Under the pieces are notes generated by a model, which saw nothing but the letters and a program-made list of their open reading frames with translations, made no database searches and was not told the DNA's origin. Of a DNA stretch of 64,000 nucleotides, positions 1 through 19,600 are shown piece after piece. Both the position numbers and the translations under genes were made by a program. Each line of letters opens with the position of its first letter. Positions within the stretch are counted from its first letter, which is position 1. Source of the DNA: Siniperca chuatsi (taxonomy: Eukaryota; Chordata; Actinopteri; Centrarchiformes; Sinipercidae); assembly GCF_020085105.1 (NCBI RefSeq), contig NC_058055.1, positions 16,377,822 to 16,441,821 on the forward strand. The letters run 5' to 3'.

Positions 1-257
1 ATTAACTTTTTAATATTAGTTTATAACCTTTTTTTATCTTAAGCACAACAGTAAGAAAATCTGACATCTGAATTTCTGATAATTATTAACTATCACTAAT
101 TATCTTGTCAATGAAATAAATAAAATAAAAAAGGATGATAATTTGAAAATGTTCATGTATGCTTTTATAATCTGTGGTGCTGGGTGTTATTGTAGAGAGC
201 CTGAGAGCCTGTATATATCTGCAGAATAACTTTCCTTTTTACTTTGATGTCCTTTAG

Positions 258-1028
258 CCAAGGCACAAAAGGCAGCCAAATATGCAGCCATGCAGGCCTT
301 ACTGGGAGCTGGGGGCTACAGAGGTAAAAAATCATACACATTGTATTGTTTTACAGTAAGCCAATATCTATACACTGTAAAACATTGTACTGGAATTTTG
401 TGAAATCCAGTGGAGTCAACTAAAATTTTCTAGTTATAATTCAGACCCGTTCCAGGAGTCACAATCATGAGTTCTTCCGACACACAGTTAGCATATTAGC
501 ACACTTCCCAGGTTGCACTGTATAAGGATTAAAATTCTACACAGTCTTGTTCCTTCTAGTTTAAAAAATAAGTTACATGATGTTATGGTTGTTTCCTCTG
601 ACAGCAAACATGATGAAAGTTATATTCACTTCCCTATACACTTTGAATTCAACAAAGCCACTAGAAGCAGCTTTTAGTGTAATTTACCACCCTTTTCTTT
701 GAGTTAACTCTGGTACAAACATGGTTTCTAGACTTGCTACATAATCTTATTCTACTCTGTACTCTAGCCACAAATAAAGGAACTATGTGGCTGTGATGGC
801 ACTGGGAAGCTATTCTGACAATATTCACTTATTATTTTACATTACAATTTACAACAAATTATTCAGTTCAACGCAGATATTTAATGTTGAACTAGCTTAA
901 CATGTTTTACAGTGTAATTTTTACTCATATAATATGTATCTTGGATCTCAAGTGAAGAATAATTTTCTCTGTTCTGGTGTTTAGGCGCTGGCTGTCAGGG
1001 TAAATACTGTGGCCAAAGGAGGAAGTGA
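258..1028 (+). CDS. eln: Elastin, last two coding exons (5' end outside window)
   Basis: Elastin is the secreted, lysine-crosslinked elastic-fibre protein of arteries and, in fish, of the bulbus arteriosus. Two exons are visible. Exon 258-323 follows an AG acceptor, is entered in phase 1 and encodes an alanine/lysine cross-linking segment containing KAAKYAAMQALLGAGGY. Exon 985-1028 encodes the end, AGCQGKYCGQRRK, then TGA at 1026-1028. A basic tail with two cysteines matches the conserved elastin C terminus (human ends GGACLGKACGRKRK), whose cysteines form a disulfide and whose basic residues bind microfibrils and cells. KAAKYAA is typical of lysyl-oxidase substrate regions. limk1 follows on the same strand, as in the human ELN-LIMK1 pair. 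The upstream repeats lie before base 1. Whether this is the elna or elnb paralogue cannot be told from two exons. Confidence 0.85.
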
Positions 1029-2680
1029 GAGACCAACAGACAGGAAGTGACCTCATAAAAACAACAGTGGTGCTATTGCATGATCCAAGATTGTAAATGT
1101 CTTACTTGCCATAGAAGCTAAAGTTTCAACATATTCCACATTTCACACATACGCTTTCATTTGCTTAGAATTTATTCAAGGGTCTCTTTCAGAAAGAGCA
1201 ATGGTTCTCAGCCTGTTAGGGTCCTGATTCCTTAAAACAAGGCGATGTCTCTGTTGCGGGCTGCTATGCAGAGTGGTCCATGTCGTACTGTTTTTTGGAT
1301 AGTTCAGCAATTTGACTTTGGTCACAGAATTAAAAAAATTCACCATTTCACAAGAAAAAGTGTAGCGTAATCCTGGGGGATTTATTATAATAGTGATTTT
1401 TTTCTCCCATGAATTACCTTGTGACTCTCCTGACTACTGGGCTGAGAACCACTGAAATAAAGGACCAACATTTCTTCTTAAATGTTCAGGCCAAGCTGTA
1501 CTATAATACACTTTTTGTTTATTGTTGTTACGTTGAACATCATTTGTGTTCCTGTGTAAGTATCACCATGAATCTTCTGGGTGAAGACTGATACCAAGGA
1601 CACCCTCAGGGCAGCTCCTCCAGACCTGTCTGCATGCTGATGTCAATGTTTAAAAAGAAATCTACAAGGCCACACTTTTATCCAGTTAGACTGGATTTTA
1701 CTTCGGTCTGCAGAGTGTAATGTTTGTTTTATTAATTTACTGTTTTAAGCTTTTACATCAAAGTGCTTGGATACACTTGGATAATCTGTACAGACAAAGA
1801 AACAGACAGCTGCTATTTTGGGGGAACTGTGAACAAAAGGGACTCCAAGTGGATCTTTTATGGTGTGGTTTGATTAGTCATTATCTGATACCTGAAAAGC
1901 AGTCTGTGTTTTAACTGTGCTTAGGCCTCAGCAGTATCAACAAATTTGGAGGCTGAACGTCCTATGCTGTTAACACTCGTGAGATTCTTCCACTCCCTTC
2001 ACAACATTAAAGGCACTGTTTTATAGCTACATAACACTAAATTGTATTAGTGTAAACTTTTGGTTAACGTGCATATTTTTTCATTATTAGAAGGAGGTAT
2101 TTGTTATGATATTACATTTACTGTTGAGGAAAGCATTCAAACTAAATGTGAGGTAATATAATTAGAATACATGATTGCATGAATGCATTTAAACGACATC
2201 TGAGGAGCATTGATTACTGCGTTTTTCATTTTTTGATGTACCTCCTTTAACACTGTTAGAAAATTGTTCACGTTTGCTAGTCTTTTTAAATTATGCTGAC
2301 AAAAAGCAGAAAAAGTGAAGTGCTTTATCTATTTAGTCTCATTTTTATTAAATCGAGTGCATTAATACAGTATTAAATATTTGAGTAATTTTGTGTGTGT
2401 GAGTTTTAACAGTTTTTAAACTTGTGTACTACTATGATAAATATAAGTGCTTTGTTTTCTACATTGTCCTTGAATGTGTGCTGAATCACAATGTAGTCTG
2501 TGATGTCATTTGGATAAAAAGTGTAATTGAGTCTCATCTTGCATTTGAGCTTACGTTTGTGTCTCTATCGTGTAGCTCACGTTTTTTTAACATCTGTGTT
2601 CTTTATGTGGCCTATGAAGAAAATGATGCACTTTTGTACACTTTCAGACAATGCTCTCTGAAATAAAAAAGAAAGACCGA
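1029..2680 (+). other. eln: Probable elastin 3' UTR
   Basis: AT-rich sequence with no convincing reading frame lies between the elastin stop and the next recognisable gene. AATAAA hexamers occur at 1456-1461 and 2662-2667, so the 3' UTR probably ends near 1.48 kb or 2.68 kb. The extent is inferred from these signals and not proven. Confidence 0.5.
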
Positions 2681-2689
2681 TGACAGGTG

Positions 2690-5600
2690 CTTCGGGTTTG
2701 TGTTATTTCAAAGCAGCTAGAATAATTGACACATGCATACAATGTGAAACAGTAAGGAGGGTTTTTGGCACAAAGCAAGAAGAGAGCTGCACATTCAGAG
2801 GCAGATGTTGGTTGGATGTCGTAATCTGTTGTGCCATTTTAATAACAACAAGATGGCGTGAAATGAGAAAAAGGAAACAACAAACTACTGCCTGGGCAGA
2901 CTAAAAAAGTTAGAGCAGCAAATTCGGCAAATACTGACCAAGTACACACTACAGCGTATTCTACTGTATAGTTCTTAACAATGCACAGCATATTATGTAG
3001 TCCAACACATCAATAGCATCAATGGTTTCTTCTCCTAATTCTGAGCTGTTCCCTATTCTTGTGCTATAACTGAAATCTCCCTCTTTGTTTGTTGTGTGTT
3101 ATGAATAGAGAGCTTTACTGTAGGATCAGGACAGTGCAGTAACTGGGGCATTCATAAAGAGATTATGCCTGTGCTGATGGGAACAGAGCTCATTTCACAA
3201 CACACAGACTAGCTAACTCTCTCACACCACTTCTGAGAAAAATACACACGTATCTCAACTCATAAACAGCTTCACATTTAAGACTCTGTGAACTTAACTC
3301 TCCAACACTCTGTGGACTCTGCAGAGGAGTGTAACTTTAGCCTGCAGAGGTCTACATACTGAAAGTAACAGGAGAGGGACGGTGGAGCACAACTTCTATA
3401 CTGGGATAGGTCTATTTCTCGGCAGCCAGCAGAGGAGGACTGGCTAGCTGGTGTCAGTGGGTCAGAGTTTTTTCTCACACAGCTACTCTGCACATTAGAG
3501 AGGGAACCCATATGCACAGGAAGCCTCTGAGTGCACAGAGAGAGCGAGAGAGAGAGAGTAAAAAAAAATAATAAAGACAACGCCTGCCACCAGTCATAGC
3601 AGAATACGTGAAGGCTCCGCTCATGAACACATGCAGCTAACAAGCTCCTGTCTTAACTGGGTGGATTGTTTCTGAGTGACTGCTGTCTATCGGTAAACTG
3701 AGAGGGCAGAATGTCACGAAGGGACCAGAGGTTTCGGAGAGGAATGAAAGGACGGTAAGAGCTGCGGTCATTAATTGGTGAGATGTGTCTGTGCAAGTGA
3801 GAGTGAGAGTGAGAGAAAGAGTATGAAAGAAAGAAAGAGAGAAAGAGAATCTAAGCAAATTGTAGCTCAACATCTGCGATACTTCCTCAAACACACAGAT
3901 TCACAAGTAACAAGTGCATCAATATTCTTCCTACTTTCACAACAACTATGAGTATGTGTGTGAGTAGTTTATGAAACCATAATAGTAACAGGTACTTAAC
4001 AATAACAGGTTTTACCCCATCAACTACTCTTCCTTAGGTCTTTATCAAAGCATACATACAGAATAAACTGGAAATGCATACACATATACTACATACATAA
4101 CACCATTGAGACAATATCCCTGTAACATTTAACACAATACAGTTACATCAAAAACAAATGTTTCCTTTTAAGAACTACTCTTTTAACGGAAATCCAGAAG
4201 GGTGACACAGACAGACCAGGCAGGAAACCACAGCAGGACAATACGTCATCAGATTCTTAACATTTGACCTAGGTTAATGTCCTGACATCATAACATGTTT
4301 GTTTTATGTACAGCAGGTGCTGGTGTTTCTGCAGCTCCACTTTAACAGACAAGAGTAAGATGCAGGGGAGCCAGATGAGGGGAATACTTTCAGGTGGAGC
4401 GATAGAGAAATGTGAGGAGATGTGTCGCAGTAGGAAACAGAGAGAGGATCAATTCTCTGGATATATCTCTGGGCTGATTCCAGGGTTTTCTCGCGACCAG
4501 ATGTTTTGGTGGAATCACAGATGTGAAACTGGGAGGTTCCATATCCGTTGCCAGCAGCACAATAACAAACACAGGAGGTCAAAAATAAACCTGCAGCTGT
4601 CTGATGGTTTTATTACTTCATTATTTCCTCAGCAATGAATGACAGGCAGGTCTAATAAATCTCTAACAGTACTTCCCACAGTGCACTACATCCCCAGTAG
4701 ACATAGTATCTGTTAGGACTAGAGATTTCTGTTAGTAACTGTATTTACTCAAGTCCTACTGAAAATAAGCTATGATCTATCAAGTCGTAATCATAGATGA
4801 CCATATTGCTACTCTCTATGAACAAATAACCATAAAAGTATTTACATTTTCTACCATGAAAATTCACAAGAAGTGATGTGTTTTATTTTACCAACAGCAA
4901 CAACAACGGTTTCTTTTGAATAAAGAGAAAAAGAACTGGGTATAGTAGCCACACTAGTGACACTGAAGCAATAATATTATAATATGATTGATCACAGTGA
5001 AATGCTGCCATGAAGTGTCTCTTACATTGGAAGAAAGTTGAGTCTTTCCCTCCCCAACTACTTCATTCTGAATAGAAAGGCAACCTTTTAATTTTCTATT
5101 GTAAGGACAGCACTCACTGTTGAGGGTGAGAGAGAGGAAACATGGAGCTATTCTCTCTCCAGGAAGTCACCTCCCACTCTGGTTGTAGTGTCGGAGAGAT
5201 AAGGAAGCAGGTTTTTATTGTACATAGGTATTATTCTACATTTAGTTTAAGCCAGGATGCCACTGAAAGTTTCTGTTTGCGTATTTTAAAGGATTGAAAG
5301 TGAACATGCCCGAGCTGCATTTAAGGAACAAGTAGTTTTTAAGAGGCAGTGATGTTTGCACTTTGTTTATTTCTTTTTGCAATCTTTGAATGGGTGTGCC
5401 CATGAGAAACTACCATTAAGTTAGTGTTTTCGTGAAGACATGTGACTGACCAGTGACCCTGCATGAGTAATCCTTTTGTAAGAAAAAATATTAGTTTGGC
5501 AGTCAGCTGAATGTGCTCTCTGTCACAGTGACATCAGCAGTTCAAGATCTATAATGCAACGTTTCAACACCATCCCTGCATTGAAGATAACTGTATTCCC

Positions 5601-6017
5601 TCCAGGTATGTGCTGGAAAAACACCAGCAACTTGATGTCTCAGCTTCAACTTAGTAACTAATAAAAGCATCACCAGGGTCAAGAGAGGTAAGGAGTTGGG
5701 TATCAGTGACATAGAATCCTAAAAAAGTAGGCCAAACTGAGCACGATAATTTTTGGTCCAACTGACCTGGAAGTGATCTACCTGATCCCGTGTGTGACAA
5801 TCTAGCAGGTCGACTTTCCTCACAAGTCTCATGTGTTCCATCACCGATTAGGCTCACGTTACTTTGCTCGAACACACCTCTCTAGAAGTATCTATCAGCT
5901 TACAACCTAAATCTAAACCTAAATCTAATCTTCTCGTTTCATCTTTCTGCCTTCTCATTGTCTCACTATCCCACTCTCTCTCTCTCTCTCTCTTCCCTGA
6001 TTCCTTCTTTTCTTTAG
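2690..6017. other. eln-limk1 intergenic / limk1 5' region, no certain exon
   Basis: This stretch should contain the limk1 promoter and the exon(s) for its N terminus and the first zinc half of LIM1. I searched the + strand for a CxxC...WHxxC exon ending in phase 2 and did not find one. The sequence includes purine-rich GAGAGA runs near 3540-3560 and 3805-3850 and a CT-rich run at 5970-5995 that serves as the polypyrimidine tract of the acceptor at 6016-6017. Short open frames on both strands overlap each other and resemble no family I know. Confidence 0.5.
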
Positions 6018-14265
<8,248 letters not shown>

Positions 14266-15040
14266 CTGCCAAGACAGGACACATCTGCAAAGCTGAGGGC
14301 TAAAAACACTTTATGAAGACATCTGTGCCTTTTCAAACAATTGGGAGAGAAGTGAAGGAGTCATAAAGCTGTATGTGGAGGACTAATGCATAGAAAACCT
14401 GCAGAGGCATAAAACCAATCAATACAGATTGATATGGGATATTTTGTAAGAAAATAAGTAAAGATTTGTATGCAGCTTCATAACAATTGCTTAGCACATT
14501 ACATTTGCCTCATGTTGCTCTGTGAACTAGTATTTATGTGGTTTCAACTAGAGCGCAACTGATGCTGGATTTATTTGATACCCATATTTGGTATTTCAAC
14601 ATTTGGACATTTCAGAGTTTAATAATAGAGGTATATTGGCTGGTATACAATATAGAGTCCATAAATTCCCCAAAATTTGTCAGTGCTCTCTGGTGGACAG
14701 ACTATGTAATGGCGACACTGTTTCTAAATTACCTCAAACATATCTATCAAGCATTTCTGTACAACAGTTTCTCTTTACTTATCGGCCAACATCTATAATG
14801 AGTTTTAGCATATCTGTAATAAGCTGAAGTTGGCCGGCCAGTTCATCATTTGGGCTCTAGCGCCAAATTTGTCCAGAAGCTGTGAAACATATTGCACTTT
14901 AAGCAACACTGCAATTATTTATCAGAATGTTTTTTATGTATTTTGTGTTGTACATTTTCAGCCCACATACAGCACACTGAGCTGTGAACATACAAAACTA
15001 CAACTGTAGTTAACTTAATAAAGTGTAATATAAATTCATG
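14266..15040 (+). other. limk1: limk1 3' UTR
   Basis: Non-coding sequence follows the limk1 TGA (14263-14265). AATAAA at 15017-15022 is the best polyadenylation signal. The interval about 14555-14860 (GCAACTGATGCTGG, CTCTCTGGTGGACAGA, ATCGGCCAACATC) resembles a dispersed fish repeat embedded in the UTR. Confidence 0.6.
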
Positions 15041-16615
15041 TGACATTTAAATCACTATTTAGCATTAAATGACTCACTATATTTAACATACCTTAGTAAA
15101 ACGTACTCCTATTTGATTATCAAATACAGTAATTTTTCTAATGCAGTTCTTTATAATTTATCAGGGAAGGTGACCAACAATTTGCCATTCCTGAGTATAA
15201 TTACACCATTAAAGGTATACTTAACAGAAAACCTATGTAGGTTTTCAAATTGCTCTTTTGCCAGGAAAGTAGTTAGCTGTAGTCAACTTGGGTTAGCCGT
15301 TTGTGCCTCTCATGTATTATCATTGTATGTCACCCAGCTAACGCTAGGCATCGTTTCTCTGAAAGACAAAATTAAAACGTTTTATTTCTGCCATACGTGT
15401 CTATTTTATTCTAAAGTAATCTTTTTTAATTACTTAACATTTTTATGAATAATGTTTACAAAAAAATGTTTAACGATATTTTCATTGTGCTGTACTAGCT
15501 CGGTGTCTCCAATGTAGCTACTGACTAACTTCCAGAAAAAAAATATCAAAAGTAGCTAGCTACATTAAAACGTTTAAAAACTCATGGCTTCAGCATCTAC
15601 ATCTCAACCGTCCATCTGTGTGGACGGTATGTAGCAAATACTCATATTTTCACAGAAATGTGGCTAAATACACAGCTCCTGGTACATATTTGTTTCAGCT
15701 TAAGCTAGTCAGCTAGTTAAGGCCCGGCCTGCCGTTAGTGTTTTGTTCTTTTAGCTTGTCACGCACTTTACATTACCAACGTTACCAACGTTAACACGTC
15801 TAGGACACTGTGTGTAGCAATTTTTGGTTATTCAGGCAAATATCTATAGTGTTTAAAAATACTCAGCATACAAGTGGAGAGTGGAGAAATTGATTAAGCT
15901 GTAAGAGTGGTTTAAGACGTTTCTATGGACTTTTTTTACATTTGTTTTTTGCCATGAGACTGATTATTGGAGTCCAGTGGGAAACTTCTAAAAGCTACAC
16001 AAAGGTGAGATTTATGGTTTATCGTTTGGGTTTTCAAACCGGATTTCGATTTTACAAGAGAATAGACTTCGAGGATGCAGACTACTTTGTTAGTTTTACA
16101 AATGTACGTCTGGTTAACCGCCCTACCCCCATTAAAGAGCGGCCTCCCTGAGCTTTTCTATGGGACCGTCCGAGACTGTCCCTAACGCAATGGATTAGAC
16201 AGTCCTGAACAGGGCTAACGCTACATGAGAGGCACAAACTAGATTAAGTTCGGTTTAATGTTCTTCATAATCACGAAAAAATGCAATAATGGTAGTTTTG
16301 GGGAAATTGTTATTTTTATTAGTAGTAGTAGCCTAGCGTTGTGTCCTGCACTGAAGTCGTATCACTGAGCTGTTAGGGGAATATCAACCTGCCTGGTTTC
16401 ACTCTCTTGTACTTAAAATCACGTCAGAGCGGCAGCAGCACTGAGCGGACTGCACCCGGAGCTCAGTCTGATGCATGGACGCACGCACACGCACACCATA
16501 TGCCTCATCACATTTTATTAGTTCTTGTACAGTTTGGTGTTTCGGCATCACTAACATTGTAGTTTATCCGTTTTCTGACTCTGATCTGGGGACAGTTTGA
16601 GAAGCCAGCAGCATC
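15041..16615. other. limk1-septin4 intergenic region / septin4 promoter side
   Basis: No gene is visible. The interval holds an exact 18-bp inverted repeat (15299-15316 and 16222-16239), several GCTAAC/GTTAGC motifs, and more GC-rich sequence from about 16,430 to 16,600 that may be the septin4 promoter and 5' UTR. No TATA box is convincing. Confidence 0.45.
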
Positions 16616-19600
16616 ATGGAGCACATGTCCTCTCCGGTCAGGTTCCGCAGCAGCAGTAAAAAAGGTACGTCTACACTGAACACCTGCATGTATACACAAC
16701 TAGGTTGCATCACCGATTTATTGAAATAACCTATAGTTTCTGCAATATAAATTGCTCAGCCAACTGAAAAATCACTATAGCAGCCTATAATATTCCTGCA
16801 GGGATTTACATTTGTGTATGTCTCTTGGTGACCTTTTTGCACCTTATTTACTGCATTTGTATCACCTCACTACTGTTAGACCCCTGTCAGTATAGACCTG
16901 CACATGTGTGTGATATAAACTATGGGAGAAAATGTTGTTGTTGTTGTTTTTACTAGCTTAAACTTATAGGGCTGCATTTTAGTTTAAAGCATTGTTTATT
17001 GATATGGACCAATAGCCATAACATTTCTGTTCTCATTATCAGGTTTATACAACAAGTCTTTCTGCATTTGTATTTTCTTTTTTATGAACTATACATTTTT
17101 TTCCCATTTATATATGCTATCCTCGCTACTGTAAAAAGCTGGGACTCTCTCAGAAAAGGAGGTAGGACAAGTTTGTAGAATAGTCGTTGATGATAGTGTT
17201 TATAGCTTGTGTGTGTGTGTGCTTAAGAGTTAAATCTCCAACCCCCCACCTTGTCAGAGCATTAGAAGCTGGGTTAAGCCTGCTGCAAAGCTTTGTGGGT
17301 AATGAGAGCTGACAGGTAGAGGGACTCCAGATGAACCCTGATCAGGCCAGCAGCACTGTGGGCTGTGTTGTTCTGCTGTCTTTAGACCGGGTCAACAGGA
17401 CAATGTGAGCACAGTGGAGAAATGTGTATCTCCTGTAAAGCAGGCGTGGAGGCTCGGCTGTCCTCATGACAGCAAGTAGAGTCACTCAGTGAGGTGACCA
17501 AAGCAGGTGTGGACTGCATGGTCTCTCATTAATATTCATCCACTAGTTATGCTGCTGCACACTGAAAGATGCTCCTTAAAAATGATAAAAACTGTTACTT
17601 CAGTCCAGTGAATACATCCAGTTTGACCCTAGTGTTTACTAACGTCCAACTCCAGACTGTCTGTTGTTCGTCCCTGCCTGGACAGATGGATGAAGGCCTC
17701 TGTAATGGTATAATGGGATCACAGGTCAGGGCTAATCAGTAGAGAAAGGGTATAGTCAGCCCCTACAACAAAAGACGCATGTTCATTGTGTCATATACTC
17801 AGAGAGCATGGCCCTTACTGAGGCCACCAGCAGCCAGTTAGTGTTTGTCTTTATACCTGTAGCGTTATCATAGTGCCATGTCAACAATCTATATTTTATA
17901 TCAATTATAATATACATGCATAATATGTAAATATACTATAACAGTGTCATACTCAAACAGTTTAGGGGAAAGGGTAGTAGAATTGCCCACAAGCTTGACT
18001 TTTGGAATAATAATCTACCTGTTTGGAATAATAATCCTTTCTAATTGCAATGATTGTAACTGCTCATAAAGGAAGAGACCATGCCTAATTGTTTCCTCTG
18101 ATTATCTGTTTAATTAACTACAGATTTTAAGGTTTCTGTGCTGTTGTTAGCTTTCTGTCTGTCCTTCAGTTTGGACTCGATGTTAAAAGTAATCTACGTC
18201 TTGTGGTCGGAGCCCCTTGACTGGAACAATAGGTGGCAAAGAGCAGCAGCATTGTTTTTGTGTTGCCACTGCAGGATTTGGCATTTATTTATTCAGCTTG
18301 CCAATGGCTCTCCCTTGTCTCACCTGACTGCAAGCCCAAAACTTACATAATACTGCATTGCAGGACAATTCTCCTATCAGTTAAGGCTTGTTCATCTTCA
18401 GCTGATATTTTGAAAATAATAAATGTCAAATGTAAAAAAAAGAAGCAAAAGATGTTTTTTTTCAACATTTTTCTCAATGTAATTCCTAAGATTTAAATGT
18501 ATAATTTTATTTTAGTCTTGCTCACAATTTTCTTTTTTTTTTAACAAACAAGCAGTTTCACCTTTTTATTTCTCTTATATGTCAATCCTAAAATATTATT
18601 TTCTTTATAATTTTTCCAAGCAAATCAGTAAATAGGAATGAAAGATCCCTTCCATTTTAGTTTGATTAAAAGTGAGTTATATTTTTGAGATCATCTAAAA
18701 CCATGTGTAACTCTGCTGCCTCCTGTCCTAGTTGGCCAGTCTGTCCATTGAGGACCAGGAGGACACTCAGTTTCCTTACGCCATGAGGGATCTGCCTCCC
18801 ATCTCTCAGCCTGGAGAACAGCACCAGGCACCAGGCTACCAGGCAGAGGGAACTGAGACAGTAACCAATGGGAGACTCCCCAGCCTTCCTGGGACTCCCC
18901 CTCCGCCACGTCCCATCCCCTGTCACCCTGCTGGCTCTCCGACAGTCCCTCGCAGACCAAAACGTGTGAGACCCGATGCAGAGTTTCAGCCCGTGCTGCT
19001 GAGGAGGCAGCTCGTCTCTCAGGTGTCTATGGACTGTCCGCTCAGCCCGGCCTCGCGTCCACACAGCCCCTGGGGACGCTTTGACCCCTATGACTCTCCA
19101 GAGGTGTGTTTCTGTGTGCTTTTGTTACCTGTAACTTTGTTACCTTAGAAATTAAGGCATTCCCAAATATAAAACAAAAAGAAAGACGCAAAACAACAAA
19201 ACTATCATCTGTGAGCTGAATTAAACTACTGATTAAAAAAAATATTCTCAAGAATAAAATAACTGATCAGACATTCGATCAGTCAATCACAAGAAATAAT
19301 GATGTGTAAGAAGGTAATTTCAAATTCTAATATAAATTCAGAAAAGCATATGAAAGTACTGAATGTACTTTACAATTAACTGATACAAGAAAATATTAAA
19401 AATTTAAAAATTAAGCAAAAAATCTCATCTTAATATGCCATAACTATAACTAAAATATAAACTGTTTCAAAGCATAATAAACAAAATTTGGTTATAGAGA
19501 ATTAACAGTTAGTTAATACAGAGGTCATACATCAACTTTCATGTTCAAAACAGAGCTGTACGTCGATGTGGTCAACAAGTGTTAGACCAGCCGTATCACC

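Noticed and set aside
2680..2904. 74-codon + frame with a CxxC pair
   Set aside because: No HxxC follows at LIM spacing and codon use looks random; it lies in or just past the elastin 3' UTR.
3711..3754. Possible limk1 first exon (ATG at 3711, donor GTAAGA at 3755)
   Set aside because: The 14 or so codons (MSRRDQRFRRG...) do not resemble any LIMK N terminus, and no following LIM1 exon was found to test the phase.
4304..4638. Overlapping open frames on both strands
   Set aside because: Neither frame resembles a known family and they overlap head to head, as expected for chance.
5548..5605. Candidate exon with His/Cys residues before a GTATGT donor
   Set aside because: It lacks the first CxxC of a LIM half-domain and upstream codons contain a stop; the resemblance is by chance.
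18666..19064. 132-codon - frame opposite septin4 exon 2
   Set aside because: It is the antisense shadow of a GC-rich, Pro-rich coding exon.
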